This document shows, piece after piece, positions 9,241 through 17,899 of a stretch of 25,889 nt of DNA (position 1 is the stretch's first letter; each line of letters opens with the position of its first letter). The stretch is taken from NCBI GenBank assembly GCA_011763485.2, contig JAANSK020137789.1, forward strand, positions 1-25,889. The letters are read 5' to 3'. The notes under the pieces are model-generated. The model was not told the origin of the DNA. It did not search any database and worked only from the letters and a program-made list of their open reading frames with translations. The stretch comes from Isoetes engelmannii. Lineage: Eukaryota > Streptophyta > Lycopodiopsida > Isoetales > Isoetaceae. A program made the translations under genes and the position numbers.

Positions 9241-9952
9241 ATATGCCCACGAGAAAATCAAATATAAATTTCGTACAATCACCCATTTGGCCTACAGAAC
9301 TATAACAAACTCCAAGACATGCAACCTGTTGCCCACTGGCAAATGTTTCCTACCGCAGTAAAATAGCACGAACTCATTTTGTGTGTATACAATGTTAAGG
9401 TTTGAAGAATATTAAAGGAATCTATATTATCATCATCAATTCTATTTACATGTAGCAATCATGGTACTCCTCCCTCTTACTTATCATGATTTATGTTTAA
9501 CATAAGAACTTATTAAACATCTAATGCCATAATTATCTGAGCTATTTAAATTCTGCTGGTTTAGTTAATAATTGCCACAACCATGTTATCAAAGCCATAT
9601 TCCCACGAGAAAATCAAATATAATTTCCAGATGATATGCATCGCAGGTTTCGCCGACAGCACTGTAACGAACTCCAAGATATGCAACATGTTTCCCACTG
9701 GCGAAGGTTCTCTATCGTAGTAAAATAACATGAAGTCATTTTGTGTGTATACAATGTTAAGGTTTCAAGAATATGAACGGAAACTATATATCATCATCAA
9801 TTCTATCTATAGGTAGCAGTCATTGTACTCCTCCCTCTTACCTTATCATGATTCATGTTTAACATAAGAACATATTAAACATCTAATGCCACAGTTACCT
9901 GAACTATTTGAATTCTGTTGGTTTAGTTGATAATCGCCACAGCCACGTTGTC
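9241..9952. repeat. 356-bp tandem duplication, diverged
   Basis: Copy 1 begins near 9241 (ATATGCCCACGAGAAAATCA) and copy 2 near 9597 (ATATTCCCACGAGAAAATCA). The copies align through GTGTGTATACAATGTTAAGG and ATGTTTAACATAAGAAC with roughly 85-90% identity. On the minus strand both copies keep a short similar peptide (FASGQQVACLGV versus FASGKHVAYLGV, each ending FDFLVG), so an exon may have been included. The protein is not recognised. Confidence 0.85.
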
Positions 9953-10240
9953 AAAGCAGATGCTGAAAATCATCCTTAACCAATCCACAATTTGGTTTTC
10001 GCACTTTGTTATATTACATAGCCCCAACAAACCCCACACCACAGTGAGGTACAAAGGTCAGGATAAAACTTGCTTGAATAAGATCAAAGCTTTCTTCACC
10101 GTTGAAACCAAGACCAGTCAACAAACCCAGTATCTGATGCACTAGTCGATGCGAGGAGAAAAAGAGACAAAGTTCTCCCTCTGCTTAGCATCCATCAAGA
10201 AATGGAGAGCATATCTCCACCCTCCATCTAACTTCAATGA
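9953..10240. other. Intergenic upstream of the bZIP gene
   Basis: No gene recognised. A minus-strand frame ending in DNVAVAIIN near 9930 faintly recalls the DNVTVIVV end of PP2C phosphatases but is interrupted and too short to call. Confidence 0.25.
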
Positions 10241-10252
10241 ATCCACGTCGTC
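10241..10252 (+). promoter_or_regulatory. Plant UPRE-like ER-stress motif
   Basis: ATCCACGTCGTC matches the 3' part of the plant unfolded-protein-response element ATTGGTCCACGTCATC at TCCACGTC-TC, with one difference (G for A). It also contains an ACGT core that bZIP factors bind. It lies about 595 bp before the ATG of the bZIP60-like gene. The site is seen; its function is inferred. Confidence 0.35.
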
Positions 10253-10262
10253 TAACCTTAAC

Positions 10263-10292
10263 ATCCTGGGCCTCGTCATTTAGGCCCAGGAT
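10263..10292. promoter_or_regulatory. Perfect 11-bp inverted repeat with site II motifs
   Basis: ATCCTGGGCCT and AGGCCCAGGAT form a perfect 11-bp stem with an 8-nt loop. Each arm contains TGGGCC/GGCCCA, the site II element bound by TCP factors in plant promoters. It sits 555-584 bp upstream of the ATG. Confidence 0.45.
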
Positions 10293-10334
10293 TAGATCTT
10301 AGCCACACAACGATTAGTGTTATCTTCAGTAACA

Positions 10335-10372
10335 TTTGTTATGGTCATAACACTTTGTTATGGTCATAACGA
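10335..10372. repeat. 19-bp tandem repeat with palindromic core
   Basis: TTTGTTATGGTCATAAC occurs at 10335 and again at 10354. Each copy has the near-palindrome GTTATG-GT-CATAAC. It lies just before the fold-back element, whose arms also contain GTTATGG. Confidence 0.85.
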
Positions 10373-10415
10373 CATAAATGCTGCCCCAAATGCCTATGCC
10401 CAGAATGTTAAGGCC

Positions 10416-10573
10416 GATAACGTCCTCTGATGAGGCGTTATGGCCCATCCGAAATGGCCTCGGTGGCCATATGGCCAGGAAATGTCTCGGCCGTACTGCC
10501 GTACAGCCTCGGCATTTCCTACCACATGGCCACATTTCTCCTAGGCCATAATGCCTCATGAGAGGACGTTATC
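10416..10573. mobile_element. 158-bp fold-back element in the bZIP promoter
   Basis: The left arm starts GATAACGTCCTCTGATGAGG and the right arm ends CCTCATGAGAGGACGTTATC. The pairing continues inward with mismatches (CGTTATGGCC with GGCCATAATG; GAAATG with CATTTC; GGCCATATGGCC with the ATGGCC region) to a GTAC-TGCC-GTAC centre near 10499. Almost the whole 158 bp can form one long imperfect hairpin. It is GC-richer than its surroundings. A MITE is most likely; a small-RNA hairpin is possible. No clear target-site duplication. The minus-strand frame 10559-10326 is a shadow of the hairpin. Confidence 0.75.
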
Positions 10574-10780
10574 TAGCCCGCAGTAACTCCCAGCCGATGC
10601 ACAAAAGTCCACAGCTGTTCGTGAGGCATATTCCAGAAATCTATTTTTGGAAATCTATTTTAAAATTGCAGCCCTCTTTTCGTCACACCGCGAAAAAAAA
10701 CCCCTAGGATTGCCCGTGTAGACTTCAAACGAAAGCAACCTAAACCCGCAAGACCGGTTGCATGGAAACTGCATTCCATC

Positions 10781-10787
10781 TATTTAA
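10781..10787 (+). promoter_or_regulatory. TATA box of the bZIP60-like gene
   Basis: TATTTAA lies 60 bp upstream of the ATG at 10847. A transcription start near 10810-10820 would leave a 5' leader of about 30 nt. Confidence 0.5.
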
Positions 10788-10846
10788 GCCTTTTTGACGG
10801 CCCTAGAAACCGTGTTTTCCCTGCTTTCCCTTCCAAGTTCTTTGTT

Positions 10847-12412
10847 ATGGCGATGGCTGATTCCTGCTCTTCGTTTGATGTCTCAGATATTTTTTCGTTT
10901 GAACCTTTGCCCCTTTTTTCTTCCCAGGATGCAATTTGCCCTGACGAATTCAGCGAATGGTTGGAAGAATTGATTTCTGTCGAGATTCCTTCTTCCGGAA
11001 AAATTGCTGTTGATTTAAACCCTCCGATCATTGTCAATGACCCTGCAATTGCAGATGGGGACATCGGAATTGTTGCAAGATCTGGATCTGCTTCTTCGGG
11101 ATGCAGTTCTAGTCAGGCTATGAACGGTTTAGCTGAGCAGTTGGATCCTCCAAGTCCCTCTTCAAAGCCCTGCCCTGGTGATGATGTGGAGCTTCGTCGA
11201 GAAATGAGGTACCTACATCTTGCAAAAAGTTTGGTTTCTTTTCACATCCTATTGTTGCCCTTGATCCTGTAGGAGAAAGTATGTGCCCATCTTAGAGGAC
11301 CTTTTTAGCTAGATTTTCACAGTTAGCTACACATTTATTTTCCTTGATTCTTCAGGAGGATCTTGGTTGAAGGGAGGGTAGTTTTAGCTTACATAGAAAA
11401 AGTCCTGTTTTAGTTAGCTGGTTCAATATGTTATTAGAGAAGACATTCTTTTAGCTTGATTTTTATTAGATCTGATGCTGGAAGGAGTATGCATTTCTTA
11501 AGGATATGCATCCACGTTAGACACATCTAGATTTTCATCAATTAAAATAAGCTTATCGTTTTTATTACTCTGGGGATCAAGTTTGGTTATTTAGCAGTTG
11601 AATGTGTGCAGATTTTCTTCGTTTACCAGTTTTGATGCTTTAGCATTGAAGTTGGATGTCTGTTGAACATCTTTCTGTTGCAGGAAAAACAGAAATAGAG
11701 AACATGCATCAATGTCTAGACAGCGGAAGAGAGAGTATGTGAAGGATTTAGAGAAAAAAGGTGAGATGTTGGAGGTGAAATGTAAGCAAATGGAGAAATC
11801 CGTGGCATTTGTAATGGCAGAGAATGCTGCATTAAGAGAAGAACTTAAACGTTGCAAAAGGATGGAGCAAAACCACATGAGGAATGTGGAGGCAGAGCCC
11901 GCAGTGCCCTTTAGGGGTAAGACATTCTTCTTACACATTTCCATTTTCTTTGTTAAGTCTTTTTTAGCATCTGATTTAAACCTTTTTTTTTCATAGTTGT
12001 ATCATATTATGACAAATACACCTGATTATCATTTTGCATCATTATGATTATTCTTCCATTACTCGTTGCAGATTCCCCGCAGTTGGAATTCCTGTCTCCC
12101 AATTCCTACACTCGTTGCCAATTCCTCAAGCTAGTCCTGGCCCAAATCTTAACATTATGGGCAGCATGCGGAAACAAATTCGCAAGCGTAGCAGGAGTAG
12201 TTAGGGAAGTTGATGATACTAACATGTGGTCTCAGTTTGTTTTCTGCACAAAAGGTGTCCAGAGATTAAAAAGATATCTCTGCAGAAGACATATTTTTTG
12301 GGTGATAGATTCTTATTGTAGTCTAGGTTTTTTCACTGCTCAATATCTGTCTCCAAGTTCTGGGGTCAGATTGAATCATTCTGTACAGAGTTTTATACAT
12401 TTTTATATGTAA
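10847..12412 (+). CDS. bZIP60: bZIP60-like transcription factor of the ER unfolded-protein response, three exons
   Basis: Exons are 10847-11208, 11684-11916 and 12072-12412, joined by GT-AG introns of 475 and 155 bp. The protein is 311 aa; Arabidopsis bZIP60 has 295. Residues 1-120 are acidic and Ser/Pro-rich, a likely activation region. The basic region is at 121-142 (RKNRNREHASMSRQRKREYV) with the bZIP signature N125-x7-R133-x9-L143. Zipper positions are L143, L150, M157, V164 and L171. REYVKDLEKKGEMLE and FVMAENAALREEL resemble bZIP60 most. In the long frame a hydrophobic stretch at about 216-232 (FLKLVLAQILTLWAACG) lies where bZIP60 has its ER membrane anchor, although it contains a Lys. 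Such proteins induce chaperone genes under ER stress. The ATG has purine at -3 and G at +4. A second acceptor at 12082 gives a 238-aa form ending at 12204. A group B bZIP (bZIP17/28) is the alternative family. Confidence 0.8.
12071..12090 (+). promoter_or_regulatory. Hairpin and second splice acceptor at the start of exon 3
   Basis: ATTCC (12072-12076) and GGAAT (12085-12089) form a perfect 5-bp stem around an 8-nt loop, CCGCAGTT. The loop contains CCGCAG, the CNG/CNG pattern cut by IRE1 in XBP1 and plant bZIP60 mRNA. The same CAG at 12080-12082 is a usable splice acceptor 11 nt after the first (GTTGCAG ending at 12071). It would change the reading frame. A second IRE1 hairpin at the expected distance was not found, so conventional alternative splicing is at least as likely. 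Confidence 0.4.
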
Positions 12413-12925
12413 GTTGTTTGTACTGTTATATGCCGTTAGATCATAATATGCTTATGCTGTTAGATCATTAAAGTTTAACATGCTGTTAGATCACTGAACT
12501 GTGGTACAAGTCAATCTTTTCATCCCTTCGTAATTTTTTGAAAAAGGAACATTTTATTGCCTTTTCTGGATGTTTTGGAACCATTGTTTCATTCTGAATG
12601 TTCAAGGCACTGGGAGGGGTCTGAAAATATGAAAAAATTGGTAAGGTGCACAGTTGCATCGGCATCCGTTGTGAAGCTCAGCCTTGAAAGAAATTGTTGA
12701 TCATTCAAAGCTTTAGAGAATTGAGCATATATTAAAGAGAAATAAAATGCTGATAAGGGGAGGATCCCAACACCCGGCGCTGGTGCTATTCGCGGGGGCG
12801 GTGCTATTTGGGATTGGATGGTGTTGGCACACCTGGCAGAATTCATCCAAGAGTTTCAAAATAGATGGAGGAAACTTTTTTAGGGTTTCTATAGAAGGCT
12901 CTAGCAAGGAACTACAAAGGGCCTT
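12413..12925. other. Probable 3' UTR and downstream spacer of the bZIP gene
   Basis: Three short repeats containing GCYGTTAGATCA at 12432, 12456 and 12482 follow the stop codon and probably lie in the 3' UTR. The rest to 12925 shows no gene; frames on both strands near 12600-12930 overlap each other and match nothing. Confidence 0.4.
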
Positions 12926-13042
12926 GCCATAGCCTACATGGCTTCAAAAGTCTCCTATAGCTATACGGAGTTTCGAGCTAAGGAGCTCTGCCATAGTCGA
13001 TATGGCTTCAAAAGTCTCCTATAGCTATAAAGAGTTTCGTAG
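12926..13042. repeat. 64-bp imperfect tandem duplication
   Basis: GCCATAGCCTACATGGCTTC (12926) and GCCATAGTCGATATGGCTTC (12990) start two blocks that both continue AAAAGTCTCCTATAGCTATA and end in GAGTTTCG. Confidence 0.8.
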
Positions 13043-13058
13043 GATCATCCCGTTTTGA

Positions 13059-13180
13059 GGGACAGGTAGGCATATATTTGTAGTTAGGGATAGAGGTAGG
13101 CATATATATTTGTAGTTAGGGACAGAGGTAGGCATATATTTGTAGTTAGGGATATAGGTAGGCATATATATTTGTAGTTA
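13059..13180. repeat. Four-unit minisatellite alternating short and long units
   Basis: Units of 28, 32, 30 and 32 bp (13059, 13087, 13119, 13149) share GGGAYA...GGTAGGCATATAT and TTTGTAGTTA. Units 1 and 3 have GGGACA and CATATATTTG; units 2 and 4 have GGGATA and CATATATATTTG. This suggests amplification of a dimer of about 60 bp. Confidence 0.9.
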
Positions 13181-13516
13181 GCCTGTGAAACCTTGGAGTA
13201 TGACATTTCAATTAGTTCTTTTGAATATTTATTGTTGAATATGCACTATTTGAAACAAGTGAACCACGCGAACGGTTCTTTACTTCCTCCCATTGCCACT
13301 ATCTATTAAAACAATTTTTTCTCTTCTCATCAAAGCTGATTTTTTAAAACGCTCCTTGTCAACAATGCTGTATCCATTGAAACTGCCTCAAATACTTCAC
13401 AAGAAACAAACACAAGAAACAAGCTTGAACTACTTTTCTACAAGTAACAGTAAAACCGAAACTTTGTTTCTTCCAGAAGCAACACCACATCTACTACTAC
13501 TGCAAACCAACAGAAA
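13181..13516. other. Spacer, nothing recognised
   Basis: AT-rich; a 75-aa plus-strand frame at 13293-13520 has no recognisable similarity and is probably chance. Confidence 0.35.
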
Positions 13517-15301
13517 CTAAGCAACTTGCTGCCTCCTTCTATCAGGCCCGCATCGTGTTTGGATGGCCTGAAGCAAGCTGCTGTAGTTGGCAGCAAGCTG
13601 CTGTAGTTGGCGAAACTTAGAGAGAAGCAAAGCTCGCACGTGGTTCACTTCAGCTCTAAAAACTCTTCTATCACGCAGATCAACATGAACTTCAAGATGA
13701 TCCATGGCTGTCATGGCCTCTTCAAGGATGTCGAGCGCATGAGTCAAAGTAATGGAAAGCGTATGTACAATATGCCAAATCTGGGCTTTCGGCCAGTCTA
13801 CATCGAAGAACGGCCCTCCATGTGCTGGACTGCCTTCTCCGGCTACGGCTGCAGCTTCACCATCCTCTTCAGTATCTGCATCCAAAGAAATAAAAGTGGA
13901 GAAGGGCGATGGGGGCCTGGTCTCCTCAAAACCCTCCTGAGCCGCACTTTGCACTTCAGGACCTGCAAAATAGACAATAACTGTTTAGCCTCCTCTTACA
14001 GCAGAAAGAACATCCGTCCTACAATGCATACTATCTGATCTGAAATGCATGGTCTTCTACGTCCAAGGGGATGTAGTCTTCGAAGCAAGGGAGGCTGGTG
14101 GGGTCCAAGGGAGGAATGAAAGCTGGTGTTTCCTCATGGTATTCTTCATCGTTGATAATCGACAATGTCCACTGTACCATTACCTTCAGCGGTGCTGTTG
14201 TCCTCTTTTTTGAGCATTGCATCAAGCATGTTCTGTTCTTTGCAAGCCAATGCATCGTCCCAGAAACGATGCCATCTCTTGCCTACCTTCTCTATAGGCT
14301 CCTCACCAGGCGGCAAGCCATAAATCGCGCACCTAACGTCCTTGATAGAGGCGTGCATGGGGTCTAAAGTCAACTTCCATGCTACTTCAACTCCGTAATA
14401 ACTGATAAGAGATGAGTTCCAAGGGAGAACCCAAGCGCTTGATAAGATGAATTTCCCTGTTCATAGCATGCATGCAACTGTGTAACATAAGCTAGGAGTC
14501 CTTTGCCACCTGCCATGATAGTGAACGAAATGGGCAGCATGCCCAAACAGATTCATATTGTCTAAAACCACACAGTGCGTAATCTCGCCAGCACCATACA
14601 CTGCATACAAATTCTTGCCACATTCTAGCTGGTTTGCAGTGACATCTTTTCATGTGCCTTTTGAATTGGAGTTTCTCTGTGTCTTTCAAACAGTATCCCA
14701 GCATGCCCTCGAAGCAATGTAGGCGCGTATCTTTCAACGCCTTGCACATGATTACTCCCCCAAGCGGACGATGGTTCGTCCAGTCTAGAGCTTGCTTCAG
14801 ATGGACGTTCACAGCTATAGACGTGGTAGAGGGCAGACGAAAAATGCACTGCAAATGCAGGTGATCCACAGCTCAGAGCCACGCTCGATAGCCACCATGA
14901 ATCTGCCAAACATTCCGAGTCTAGAACCTGCATACCCTCAGATAATGATCTTCCATGATATCAGAGCCACTAATTGTGACAGTGACACTAACATCCAACA
15001 CATTACTCCTCTCGCTCACTTCTTTCTCTTTCTTCTGCACATTCTTCCTCATCTCTCTTTGTTCCTTTTCCATTGCTTTCTTTTCCTCCTCTTTCTTCAG
15101 CTTCTCACGTGCTTCCCTCCTTTCTCTTTTCCTGTTCTCTTTCTCTGCCTGCCTAACATTTCTTCTCTCATCTTTCTCAAGCTGTCTCCTTCTCTTCACC
15201 TCATCTCTATCGTTCTGTTCCTGAATTACGACTCCAACATCTTTCTTTGGTCTGCCTCGCTTCCTTGCTGGCATACTAGCATTACATGCCTCAGCAAGCA
15301 C
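13517..15301 (-). pseudogene. HUH-endonuclease transposon protein (Replitron-like), decayed
   Basis: Read on the minus strand. From about 15274: MPARKRGRPKKD (AT-hook), then about 75 residues of Lys/Glu/Arg-rich coiled coil, then SGSDIMEDHYLRV. In the same frame follows the endonuclease part: DHLHLQCIF (HUH metal site, H-L-H near 14863-14855), ALDWTNHRPLGG and GMLGYCLKD, with one candidate catalytic tyrosine near 14695 in a YxxK context. A second frame continues VTANQLECGKNLYAVYGAGE to YGLPPGEEPIEKVGKRWHRF (about 14640-14150). A 145-codon frame, 13954-13517, may be a C-terminal exon; an intron is possible between 14031 and 13963. One tyrosine, the HLH spacing and the length fit single-Y HUH transposons of the Replitron type, unlike Helitrons (two tyrosines plus helicase). 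Breaks: two stops at 14870-14925, frame changes near 14640 and 14160, a stop near 14455. Family assignment is from memory of such proteins. Confidence 0.6.
13572..13610. repeat. 20-bp tandem repeat inside the HUH element's last frame
   Basis: AGCAAGCTGCTGTAGTTGG occurs at 13572 and 13592. In the minus frame it duplicates a short helical peptide near the C-terminus. Confidence 0.9.
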
Positions 15302-15850
15302 ATTGAGATTATGTGCAGCTCTCTTCAGAGAGAGATGTAGGCTTTCTCAGAAGGAACTTCAACAAACGTACTGCGGTGGAAAAGGGGATAACAGACTATC
15401 GGAGGACAATTAGGCATGCAACCTGCAGGCAACGGATCCCTGCCCACAACACAAGGCAACGAATTTATCCTGCCCCTGGCAGCGGCAACATTGCTACTTT
15501 CCGGAGTTCTGCCCTCCTCATCAAGAGAACCGGGATGCCCACCCCTAACCTATCAACTCTAGCTAACCTTTTCAGCATTGAAGAAGACCTACAAATACCT
15601 GTGCTTGCTTCAACAGAGGCGCCACTGCTAGCCATCGAATTCCAAACAACACAGATAGATATTGCTCCATGCTTCTTCCACAACAGACAACACCACGCAG
15701 CATGCTACCAACAAGATCGGCATCGGCTGCCAAGCGTAGCATGGGTCGCTCTGCTCAGGCAATTGCTAAAACAGTTGAACCAAAATCCAACCGTCCAAAT
15801 GATACCATGGTCCAAAAAAAAACTCACATCCAATGCACGACATTATTTAC
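15302..15850. other. Region 5' of the HUH gene, unassigned
   Basis: A plus-strand frame of 206 codons (15313-15933) and a minus frame of 72 codons (15683-15465, SSMLKRLARVDRLGVGIPVL) overlap here. Neither matches a family I know. Because the HUH gene reads leftwards, this may be its 5' flank or an upstream exon. The plus frame runs through the A25 tract, which argues against it being real. Confidence 0.3.
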
Positions 15851-15875
15851 AAAAAAAAAAAAAAAAAAAAAAAAA
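15851..15875. repeat. A25 homopolymer
   Basis: An uninterrupted run of 25 A. It could be the tail of a plus-strand retroposed sequence, but no body or target duplication was identified. Confidence 0.9.
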
Positions 15876-16239
15876 CAAACCAACAACCTCCCTCCGCCCG
15901 ATAATTGGGAAACCTACTCCCATAGGGTTTTAGAGACACATAATCTTTACATTCAAGCCAAATCCATTCCCAAAGCAAATCTACAAATATACACAATGAG
16001 ATGAACATTAGAGTTGTAAGTTATCCAGCAAAGTAAAAATTACCTGAATTGGATCTTGGACCGCTGAGATATGGTGCTCCAAAGTTCGGCAAGAAAAACT
16101 GCCCAGAAATTGCTCATACTGCCTCCTTCTAGAAACCCTCACATAAATCCATGCCCTTTGTTTTTATCATGAGCTTTGTATAATTTCACACATATCAAGT
16201 ATTCATTATTGGTACAATACCCTAAAATACATAATGTAT
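15876..16239. other. Spacer between the HUH element and the Gypsy fossil
   Basis: No coding signature. The 3' LTR of the Gypsy element would be expected here, but no sequence matching the region beyond 20815 was seen. Confidence 0.35.
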
Positions 16240-16249
16240 AATATGGCCA

Positions 16250-17490
16250 AGGTCCAATTAATCCTTCCGTGGTCTCCACGGATTATGGGTCAAATGAGGA
16301 TTTTGTTGCACGTATGCTTCACTCTCCCATGTGGCCCCGGAGAGTGATTGACCTCACCACAAGATCAAGTACTTGACAATATATCTATTGCGCAGCTTCC
16401 AAATGCGAATGTCTAGAACCACCTCAAAAACTACCTCAGAGCTAAGGACTAGGGGGTATTGTCGCCGGAACTACCACGTTGTCCGTGGACAATATCGCTT
16501 GTTTGAGTTGGCTTATGTGGAAGACTGGGTGCACACCAATTCCATCCAGAAGCTCTAACTCATATGTTGTCTCATTGATCCTTCTTAATACTTTGACGGG
16601 TCCAGCATATCAGGGCGTTAGTTTAGGGATCTTCCCCTTGACCAATGGTTTCAAGGTGCCCACCTTGAGTACCGAAGGGTAAACAATTCGTAGAAATGCA
16701 TACTCGCCTTCCCAGAAGGTTAACTCTCTACGATGTTTATTGGCATTTACCCTAGCTCGATCTTGAGCCCTCTTTAAGTTAGCCCTACACTATAATATAT
16801 TATGGCTTGCATATCTTCCAACGTATGGATAGCTGCATTCGTTTTCAGGGTTTGGTTAGTCCTTGTATAGGACCTTGGGTTTCTACCCATCGTTGCCATA
16901 AAGAAACTCATTTTGGTACCCGTATGATATGCATTATTATAAGCGAATTATATATAAGGCAAATACTCCTCCCATTTGGATTGTTTCTCAAACACAAAAC
17001 TTCTTAACATATCCTCCAGGATCATGTTAATTCGTTCTGTTTGTCCATCAGTTTGGAGGTAGTTTCCACTACTCATACTGAGACTTACTCCTAACCCGTT
17101 CATGAAATCTTTCCAAAAATGCCCTATAAGTTTTAAGTCTCTATCGCTTACAATTCTTCGTGACAGACCAAATGTAGGGTACACAACCCTTAGGTACTCC
17201 CTTGCCACATCTAGTCCCGTAGCATCTGCCCTTAATGCTAAGAACTTGGCATACTTTGTCAAGCAATCGACTATCACTAATACCTAAGTGTGTTGCCGAT
17301 GGTTCGTGGAAGTGCCACCACAAAATCCATACTTATACATTCCCATCTTTCCAAAGGGAGGGGTAATGGTTGTAGCAATCCTGGCACCTTGCCATGATCT
17401 GCCTTTACCGCTTGACCCACTTGGCACTGTGCTACATAAGATTCTACGTCATCCTTAATTCCAGGCCAAAAGTATTGCCTCTTTATCAAT
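16250..17490 (-). pseudogene. Gypsy integrase and chromodomain region (fossil)
   Basis: IN zinc-binding remnant and catalytic-core signatures are visible: QYFWPGIKDDVESYV, WECISMDFVVALPRT, MIVDCLTKYAKFL, TDGQTERIN. A chromodomain-like tail follows (LSGATWESEAYVQ, HLTHNPWRPRK). It belongs to the element at 16240-20815 and is broken. Confidence 0.88.
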
Positions 17491-17899
17491 TCATAAGTCT
17501 TCCATTCCCCCCTGCCCTACTTGCGGGTTGTTATGAATTTCATATAGAATCTCTCTTCTAAGATTCCCACCCAAGGGTACATATATTCTTCCCTTGTAAA
17601 ACCATAGGTCATCACTTTATGTCCAAGAGGCACCCTCTCTTTTAGTTGAAACTTGATGCTTCTCATACAAATCCCTAATTTGTTAGAGGCGATCCCATTC
17701 CAAGGACACCATCCCATTAATATATTTTATCCGAGAAAGAGCATCTGCAACAGGGTTGTCTTTTCCTGGGGTATGGTGGATCTCAAAGTGGAATCATGTT
17801 AGAAATCCAACCAACGTGCCTGTTGGGGGCTTATCTCTGCTTGACTCTGCAGAAATTTTAATGGCTTATGATTCGTGAATACTATAAACTTGCATGGCT

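Noticed and set aside
10429-10458. CTGATGAG followed by CGAAA, resembling a hammerhead ribozyme core
   Set aside because: Stem II pairs only at its first two positions, and no cleavage-site stem closes around it. The sequence is explained by the fold-back arm, whose other arm has CTCATGAG.
10326-10559. 77-codon minus frame
   Set aside because: It lies almost wholly in the fold-back element and the 19-bp repeats.
14957-14969. TGATATCAGAGCC, similar to a tRNA-Met primer binding site
   Set aside because: It lies inside the HUH coding region, is imperfect, and no LTR ends next to it.
14955-15224. 89-codon plus-strand Ser/Phe/Leu-rich frame
   Set aside because: It is the antisense shadow of the Lys/Glu-rich coiled coil of the HUH protein.
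15313-15933. 206-codon plus-strand open frame
   Set aside because: It runs into the A25 tract as poly-Lys, has no family similarity, and partly opposes the HUH gene's 5' flank.
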